The notes under the pieces were generated by a model that had not been told where the DNA came from, did no database searches, and was given only the letters and a program-made list of their open reading frames with translations. Of a stretch of DNA of 64,000 bases, positions 57,346 through 64,000 are shown in pieces. Position 1 is the first letter of the stretch. Each line of letters opens with the position of its first letter. The translations under genes were made by a program, and so were the position numbers. The stretch covers positions 398,494,433 to 398,558,432 of the forward strand of contig CM046878.1 of the NCBI GenBank assembly GCA_025667525.1. Direction: 5' to 3'. Source of the stretch: Glebionis coronaria (taxonomy: Eukaryota > Streptophyta > Magnoliopsida > Asterales > Asteraceae).

Positions 57346-57824
57346 CTGATACCGTGTCTATAACATACATCAAGACGAATCATTTCAATTCTAAAACATT
57401 GTTTATATGAGTTGAAAAAGTCAAGCACTTTAGTAATAGGTTGAAAAAATGTATTTTTATTTTATAGTAATTTTTTTAGCAAGTGGGTGTTTTTAACTTT
57501 AACTATATGAAGTTTGTACAAAATTACATTCTCATACATGGAGTAGTAACAAGCAAAGGTATGAACCATGATGTGACATAAACAATACTCCGTATTTAGA
57601 TAAGATTTAAGATAGTAATTAAATATTACTATAATTTCTTTAATCATACTTGACATAATATCATATATCAAGTTCATTTTTAACGTCATTGCTAACATTA
57701 CATACTTTGATATAACTAATTTGTTTGTTTTTTTATATTTGTTTCAGATGACTCAATTACTAGATTGCCGGTGTATGATGAAAATCTAAAGATGTACTTG
57801 TGCTTTTAAATGGCGTGCGCAATT

Positions 57825-57930
57825 GTTCTTGAAGTTGTGCATATATGTTCTTGAAGCTGTTCATATATGTTCGTGAATAGTGCATGTATGTTTCGTGAAT
57901 AGTGCATACATGTTTTTGAATATCATATAT
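57825..57930. repeat. Short degenerate tandem repeat, about 24 bp
   Basis: Four to five copies of TGTTC(T/G)TGAA-x-TGTGCATATA type sequence. Confidence 0.7.
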
Positions 57931-58133
57931 TTAAAAATATACATTTGTATTTGTATTGTAATTCATATGATATCAAATTGTGTATTTTATTTTTTTTATT
58001 TTGCTTTGCTGTAAATTTAGAGGTTAGATATTTATGTTTTTATTAGTTTTTGAAGATAATGACCACTAGAAACATATGTGTAATTACCATTATAAGTAAA
58101 AAAAATTAAGTTTCATAGCTAAACAAATGTACG

Positions 58134-58452
58134 TGTTGGAGCATAATTCGGCTAGGCCGGTCTGACGACTCTCTTGGGCCGTTCGTCGTCTTCCCGGGTC
58201 CTGAGTGATGCTGCAAACAAAGGTAAACCGGTTAGACGTGGACCCGAGGCCGGAGCCCCGGGGTCCACCTCCGACGGTCAAGTTAGTATCGAGACGATAT
58301 AGTATAAAAGTGGTGTAGTTGTGAGAGATAACCTGATTATAATGAGACCCCTACCCTTGTATTTATAGGACTAGGGTTTCTTGAAGGGTAAGTTAGGTAT
58401 GTGTGGGTCGCGGGCCTGTCAGGCCGGGCCAACTGCAGACTATACGTCGACA
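58134..58452 (-). mobile_element. 3' LTR of a probable Tat-lineage gypsy element
   Basis: On minus it starts TGTCGACGTATAG directly after ACTGGGGGACA, has TATAAATA at 58360-58367, and ends GCTCCAACA at 58134. The base left of it gives no primer site, so it is a 3' LTR. A purine-rich tract with the same flank (CTAGACTGGGGGGACATG) recurs at 58664-58680. The lineage call rests on the long tandem-repeat-rich 3' region beside it, as known for Ogre and other Tat-lineage elements; no coding domain is in the window. An alternative is a much longer LTR starting near 62322. Confidence 0.45.
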
Positions 58453-59194
58453 TGTCCCCCAGTCTAGTATGATATGGTCCATGATCATGTTATGTTAGAC
58501 TCATTCGTGTATCATGCTCACTAAACAACCGCGTGCGGCCTGTTACTAGGACATCCTCGTGGGTTGTCCGTAACATATGGCTTCACTCGTAAATGGGCTT
58601 CCTTTAGCAAAAAGATGATGGAGTGGGATTGCGAATAGTGAGCATAGCCACTATACGCCATCATGTCCCCCCAGTCTAGTATGAGAGGTTGTCACCGAGG
58701 TTACTAGACTTTACACCTATCCACTACCTGTAAGCATATCCACGTCGAAAGAAATGGGAAAACATGTATACGTAAGACGGGTGGTTGTGGTTGTTCTTGA
58801 ATGCTTGGTTTCCCGTTACTTGACGGTAAAGACCCCGTAAGAAGAAAATGTGCTCTATAGTCGGGGTAACACTGGCATTTGGCAAGGTTTAATTCTTGTT
58901 CATCACTAACGTAAGGATGACAAGAAGGTTTAATGAAGGTGGAAGTTGAACCCGTTTGTTGCATTGTGAATATTTTGAAGGCGTACTTCTTGTACCCACT
59001 GATGATGCAACATAATGCGAATATTGCATTCGTCTTAAGGCCAACAGAATTCGTATTTCTATGGCAAAATGATGCGGATATTACATCCGTCTTATGGCCA
59101 CGACATTTGATAACGACTTCAAAAATTTGTCACGGTTTTTCCTGAATTAAACGATATAAATTTTGGAAATTCACTCTTAGCCGGGCCAAGTAAT
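58453..59194 (-). other. Spacer between the LTR and the hairpin array
   Basis: No gene. It includes the duplicated purine tract (58453-58470 and 58664-58680) and two short hairpins at 59018-59032 and 59075-59089 embedded in a 57-bp imperfect repeat (GTCTTA-GGCCA). Confidence 0.5.
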
Positions 59195-62100
59195 TCGTCG
59201 CGGAAGACGTACTTCCGTAACAATGAAATGTGCCAACGGAAGACGTACTTCCGCGGAGAAGATAATGAATGCGCGGAAGAAATGCTTTCGCGACCAAGAT
59301 AATGAACCCGTGGAAGGATTCTTCCACAGCGAAAGATAATGAGCTCGTGGAAGACACCTCCACGGCGAAAATAATGAGTACGTGGAAGAGATACTTCCAC
59401 GGCGAAGATAACAAGCACGTGGAAGATATACTTCCACGGCGAAGATAACAAGCACGTGGAAGAGATACTTCCACGGCGAGATAATAAACACGTGGAAGAA
59501 TACTTCCACGGCGAAGATAACGAGCACGTGGAAGAATACTTCCACGGCGAAGATAACGAGCACGTGGAAGAATACTTCCACGTCGAAGATAATAACCACG
59601 TGGAAGAGATACTTCCACGGCGAAGATAAGAAGCACGTGGAAGAATACTTCCACGGCGAAGATAACGAGCACGTGGAAGAATACTTCCACGGCGAAGATA
59701 ACGAGCACGTAGAATAATACTTCCACGGCGAAGATAACGAGCACGTAGAATAATACTTCCACGGCAAAGATAAGAAACACGTAGAAGAATAATTCCATGG
59801 CAAAGATAACGAGCACGTGGAAGAATACTTCCACGGCGAAGATAACGAGCACGTGGAAGAATACTTCCACGGCGAAGATAATAAGCACGTGGAAGAGATA
59901 CTTCCACGGCGAAGATAAGAAGCACGTGGAATAGACACTTCCACGGCAAAGATAAGAAGCACGTGGAAGAGATACTTCCACGGCGAAAATAATGAGCACG
60001 TGGAAGAGATACTTCCACGGCAAAGATAAGAAGCACGTGGAAGAGATACTTCCACGAAGAAGATAACGAGCACGTGGAAGAATACTTCCACGGAGAAGAT
60101 AATAAGCACGTGGAAAAGATACTTCCACGGCAAAGATAAGAAGCACGTGGAAGAATACTTCCACGGCGAAGATAATGAGCACGTGGAAGAGATACTTCCA
60201 CGTAGAAAATAATGAGCACGTGGAAGAGATACTTCCACGGCGAAGATAAGAAGCACGTGGAAGAGATACTTCCACGGCGAGAATAATGAGCACGTGGAAG
60301 AGATACTTCCACGGCGAAGATAATAAGCACGTGGAAAAGATACTTCCACGGGAAGAATAATGAGCACGTGGAAGAGATACTTCCACAACGAAGATAATAA
60401 GCACGTGGAAGAGATACCTCCACGGCAAAGATAAGAAGCACGTGGATGAGATACTTCCACGGCGAAAATAATGAGCCCGTGGAAGAGATACTTCCACAGT
60501 GAAGATAATAAGCACGTGGAAGAGATACTTCCACGGCGAGAATAATGAGCACGTGGAAGAGATACTTCCACGGTGAAGATAATAAGCACGTGGAAGAGAT
60601 ACTTCCACGGCGAAGATAAGAAGCACGTGGAAGAGATACTTCCACGGCGAAAATAATGAGCACGTGGAAGAGATACTTCCACGGCGAAGATAAGAAGCAC
60701 GTGGAAGAGATACTTCCACGGCGAAGATAACGAGCACGTGGAAGAATACTTCCATGTCGAAGATAATAAGCACGTGGAAAAGATACTTCCACGGCGATGA
60801 TAAGAAGCACGTGGAAAAATACTTCCACGGCGAAGATAACGAGCACGTGGAAGAGATACTTCCACGGCGAAAATAAAGAGCACGTGGAAGAGATACTTCC
60901 ACGGCGAAGTTAAGAAGCACGTGGAAGAGATACTTCCACGGCGAAGATAAGAAGCACGTGGAAGAGATACTTCCACGGCGAGAATAATGAGCATGTGGAA
61001 GAGATACTTCCACGGCGAAGATAATAAGCACGTGGAAGAGATACTTCCACGGCGAGAATAATGAGCACGTGGAAGAGATACTTCTATGGCGAAGATAATA
61101 AGCACGTGGAAGAATACTTCCACGGCGAAGATAACGAGCACGTGGAAGAATACTTCTACGGCGAAGATAACGAGCACGTGGAAGAATACTTCCACGGCGA
61201 AGATAACGAGCACGTGGAAGAATACTTCCATGGCGAAGATAATAAGCACGTGAAAGAGATACTTCCACGGTGAAGATAAGAAGCACGTGGAAGAGATACT
61301 TCCACGGCGAGACTAATGAGCACGTGGAAGAGATACTTCCACGGCGAAGATAATAAGCACGTGGAAGAGACACTTCCACGGCGAAGATAACGAGCACGTG
61401 GAAGAATACTTCCACGGCGAAGATAATAAGCACGTGGAAGAGATACTTCCACGACGAAGATAATAAGCACGTGGAAGAGACACTTCCACGAAAAAGATAA
61501 GAAGCTCGTGGAAGAATACTTCCACGGCGAAGATAACGATGCGCCGTGGAAGAATACTTCCACGGCGAAAATAATGAGCACGTGGAAGAGATACTTCCAC
61601 GGCGAAGATAATAAGCACGTGGAAGAATTGCTTCCACGGCGAATGATAAGGAGCACGTGGAAGAATACTTCCACGGCAAAAGATAACGAGCCCGTGGAAG
61701 AGTACTTCCACGGCGAATGATAATGAGCACCTGGAAGGATTACTTTCACGGCGAAGATAATAAGCACGTGGAAGAGACACTTCCACGGCGAAGATAACGA
61801 GCACGTGGAAGAATACTTCCACGGCGAAGATAATAAGCATGTGGAAGGATTACTTTCACGGCGAAGATAACAAGCACGTGGAAGAGACACTTCCACGGCG
61901 AAGATAACGAGCACGTGGAAGAATACTTCCACGGCGAAGATAATAAGAACGTGGAAGGATTACTTACACGGCGAAGATAATGAGCACGTGGAAAGATTGC
62001 TTCCACGGCGAATGATAAGGAGCACGTGGAAGAATACTTCCACGGCGAAAGATAACGAGCACGTGGAAGTATATTTCCACGGCGCATGAATAAGCCAACG

Positions 62101-62268
62101 GAAGGGGTACTTCCGTGGCAAAGGCACAAGCCAATGGAAGAAATACTTCCATGGCGCAGAAACAAGCGCGCAAAAGGAGTACTTCCGCGGCGAAGGAATA
62201 AGCCAATGGAAGAGATACTTCCATGGCGAAGGAATAAACCGGAAGAAGGCGGACTTCTGCGGCAAAGA
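59195..62268. repeat. Tandem array of 36-37 bp hairpin units, each with a CACGTG G-box
   Basis: Some 80-85 units (about 3.07 kb divided by the period). A typical unit is a stem CGTGGAAG/CTTCCACG around a loop AATA (36-bp unit) or AGATA (37-bp unit), plus a spacer such as GCGAAGATAACGAGCA. The join of spacer and stem makes CACGTG in most units. Spacers fall into a few classes (GATAACGAG, GATAATAAG, GATAAGAAG, AATAATGAG) that recur in loose order. At both ends the stem changes (ACGGAAG/CTTCCGT, ATGGAAG/CTTCCAT, CGCGGAAG/CTTTCGCG), usually on both arms. All three minus-strand frames lack stops simply because of the unit composition. Confidence 0.95.
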
Positions 62269-62980
62269 AATATATCCAAATATTTGTGTGACATGCACGG
62301 AAATAGTGGTATTAGTATACCCTGGTAGCCCCCAAGTTTAATGGTGCTACACTTGATTAGTATTATTAAACTTAATCAAGTATTCAAAAAATTACGATCA
62401 CATAGATCAGCGCGAATGGACGTACCATAGCCAAAATATAGAAATTGGGTTCGAACGTGCGAACCAACGCGGATGGGTCGTGCCATAACCGCGAATTGTC
62501 ACATAGTATAAGATGTATCTTAACTAACTTATGGGATGAGCTATGCCATTACGTGCGGTGTACCGCTACTACCATAAGGACAGTCAAAGTTTTGACAAAA
62601 TGTTGTTAGACGTGCACAGTGTGTCTTTTGCGACTCCATCATGAGTCATGTGGTTTGCGTAACTTACTACAACTTCTTGATAGTAAGGTGTCTAACAAGG
62701 ATACATGATCCGTGGTCGTTGGGTTTGCAACCCTCTTACACGACAAGTTGAATTATTAGGTTCACTCAATCCTCTTATTCCGCCTGGGAACGATGTGTAC
62801 ATGTACGCCCGTAGGCTAAAAATGTCTGAGCGTGCAGACTAGCATATATATATATAAGTATCATAAGCAATCACTTAATACTAGACATGCAAATATGTAT
62901 CTAGATATGTATTGAAAGATGCGAACATTTATCGTAATGAAAGGAAATCGCACAAAGCTAAAGGATATATATAATATCTA
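62269..62980 (-). other. Sequence upstream (minus) of the array
   Basis: No reading frame. The minus strand has AAACTTGGGGGCT at about 62327-62339, a possible polypurine tract. Two copies of a GC-rich box lie at 62411-62432 and 62468-62493, with a third at 63397-63422. Confidence 0.45.
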
Positions 62981-63325
62981 CTTGCCAATTTTAAAAGATA
63001 GGTTATATCTTGTACTGATATACGAAAAATATTGATAGTATATTTTTGACTTTAAAAGATATGGGTAATATTTTATAAATTTGAATATATCGAAATATAC
63101 CCTTACCCAATTTAAAAGATAAATAATATCTTTTATTAATATGAAAAATAAAATATATTGATAATATATTTTTGAATATAAAAGATATAGGTAAATATCC
63201 TATCACATATTTAATAGGTATGGATAATATATTATCCATTTAAGAATATCTTTTTTGCCAAATTTGAAAGATAATAATATCTGTTATTAACTCAAAAAAT
63301 ATATGTGATAATATTTCTAAATGAG
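62981..63325. repeat. AT-rich degenerate tandem repeat, three units of about 115-150 bp
   Basis: Units begin TTGCCAATTTTAAAAGATA (62982), TTACCCAATTTAAAAGATA (about 63102) and TTGCCAAATTTGAAAGATA (about 63254), each continuing into ATATCTT and a GATA(A/G)TATATTT segment. Confidence 0.65.
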
Positions 63326-64000
63326 CGGATTAACACAAAAGGACGCGGCTCGAGACCGTAATGAAAAAATAAAATATTCCGAAACGTGCGAACGAGCGCG
63401 GCTGGACGTACCATGACCGCGGATAAAAATTTGGATCGCGATACGATATTAATAGCCATGCCGCGACATATGCGGAAAATATACTAATTTAAAAATAAGA
63501 GAAATACTTTTTGCGAATCTAAAAGAGTTCATTTACAAGGGACGAGTAACATGCTTGTACTATTCTAACTTATATTGGTATAATATATGAATACTATCTT
63601 TCGAAGAAAATATCCTGTTACTCTTTGTTGTTATTCTACAAGATATGCATTAGGCGTAGTTATTCTTTGGGTAAACAAGAAAATAACCACCAGGTAATAG
63701 TTTAGAAAAAAAAATTACCAAACAAGTAATCTCCCCATAATAACTATCTTTAACCGTGAAGATATGTACAAATCTTATGCAAGTTCGGAGCAATATCTCT
63801 ACGTGTACATTGCCATTTAGAAAATATCTTTCAATTATTTATCTGAATATTTATATGACGTGTCACTAATAAGAGAAGATTATTTGCAAAAAATATTCGC
63901 AAATATAACGACATAATCATGTCACAGAATAAGTCATCCTAACAAAAAAAACCTTATTCGCCCGAAAATATATGCAGGGCATTTGTATGAAAAAATTTAT
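63326..64000. other. Right edge, unassigned
   Basis: AT-rich. It holds the third GC-rich box (63397-63422); otherwise I see no gene or repeat. Confidence 0.4.

Larger units (their letters stand above)
56412..58133. other. Unassigned repeat-like sequence with two short minisatellites
   Basis: It begins GTGTAGTGCTATATGCAGAACC after the (AT)n run, as some non-autonomous DNA elements of plants do, but I cannot define ends. Two minisatellites lie within (57191-57345 and about 57825-57930). TTTGTTTCAG before ATGACTCAATTACTAG at 57749 resembles a splice acceptor and may be a fragment of a captured gene, without further support. Confidence 0.3.

Noticed and set aside
57069..57428. 119-codon minus frame with repeated RYGPAP/RPRTGTG
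   Set aside because: It is generated by the 22-bp minisatellite and lacks any other support.
58704..58964. 86-codon minus frame near the Tat-like LTR
   Set aside because: No recognisable domain and no homolog in this window; it lies in a non-coding 3' region.
59119..61932. Very long minus-strand reading frames (up to 866 codons) across the hairpin array
   Set aside because: All three minus frames are open because the 36-37 bp unit contains no stop in any of them; the peptides are the same unit read in three frames and switch between them as unit length changes. No start context, domain or codon bias supports translation.
59195..62268. CRISPR-like regular palindromic repeats
   Set aside because: The unit is continuous and the 'spacers' are near-identical members of a few classes; the setting is a plant genome with no cas genes. 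It is a tandem satellite-like array.

Overview
The window is plant nuclear heterochromatin built almost entirely of LTR retrotransposons and related repeats; I see no host protein-coding gene, rRNA or tRNA gene. The evidence is Ty3/gypsy Athila-type gag, protease, RT, RNase H and integrase reading frames with a tRNA-Asp-type primer site (TGGCGCC...), a Ty1/copia element primed by initiator tRNA-Met (TGGTATCAGAGC), polypurine tracts, TATA-bearing long LTRs and target-site duplications. The species cannot be named from the sequence; a dicot is plausible.

Layout. 1-3694 and 13396-15761 (minus strand) are the 3' part of one large copia SIRE/Maximus-like element ('S') with extra reading frames downstream of where pol would lie. 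A non-autonomous Athila-like element 'A' (3695-13395, minus, TSD AATGA) is inserted in it. 15762-16015 is a fragment of a second copia LTR, cut by Athila element 'B' (16016-19919, plus). Then follow, all on plus, 'C' (19920-28286, full 5' half and pol), 'D' (28287-33455, pol and 3' end), 'E' (33456-41086, pol and 3' LTR) and 'F' (41087-52468, non-autonomous, 3' LTR). F carries a complete small non-autonomous copia element at 45584-49842. D/E and E/F meet exactly at an LTR end joined to another element's coding sequence, which fits nested insertion followed by loss of the left halves.

Two kinds of Athila relative are mixed here. C, D and E encode gag-pro-pol. A, F and (as far as preserved) B encode gag-pro; in A and F the space of RT, RNase H and integrase is taken by a conserved acidic domain ending in a hydrophobic segment. 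They share LTR ends, primer site and the long 3' untranslated region, so the short kind presumably relies on the long kind for reverse transcriptase and integrase.

52469-64000 has no convincing gene. It holds two LTR candidates, an (AT)n run, minisatellites, and on the minus strand the 3' end of a probable Tat-lineage gypsy element. The most striking feature of the window is at 59195-62268: about 3 kb of 36-37 bp units, each a near-perfect short hairpin overlapping a CACGTG G-box, with paired stem changes at both edges of the array.
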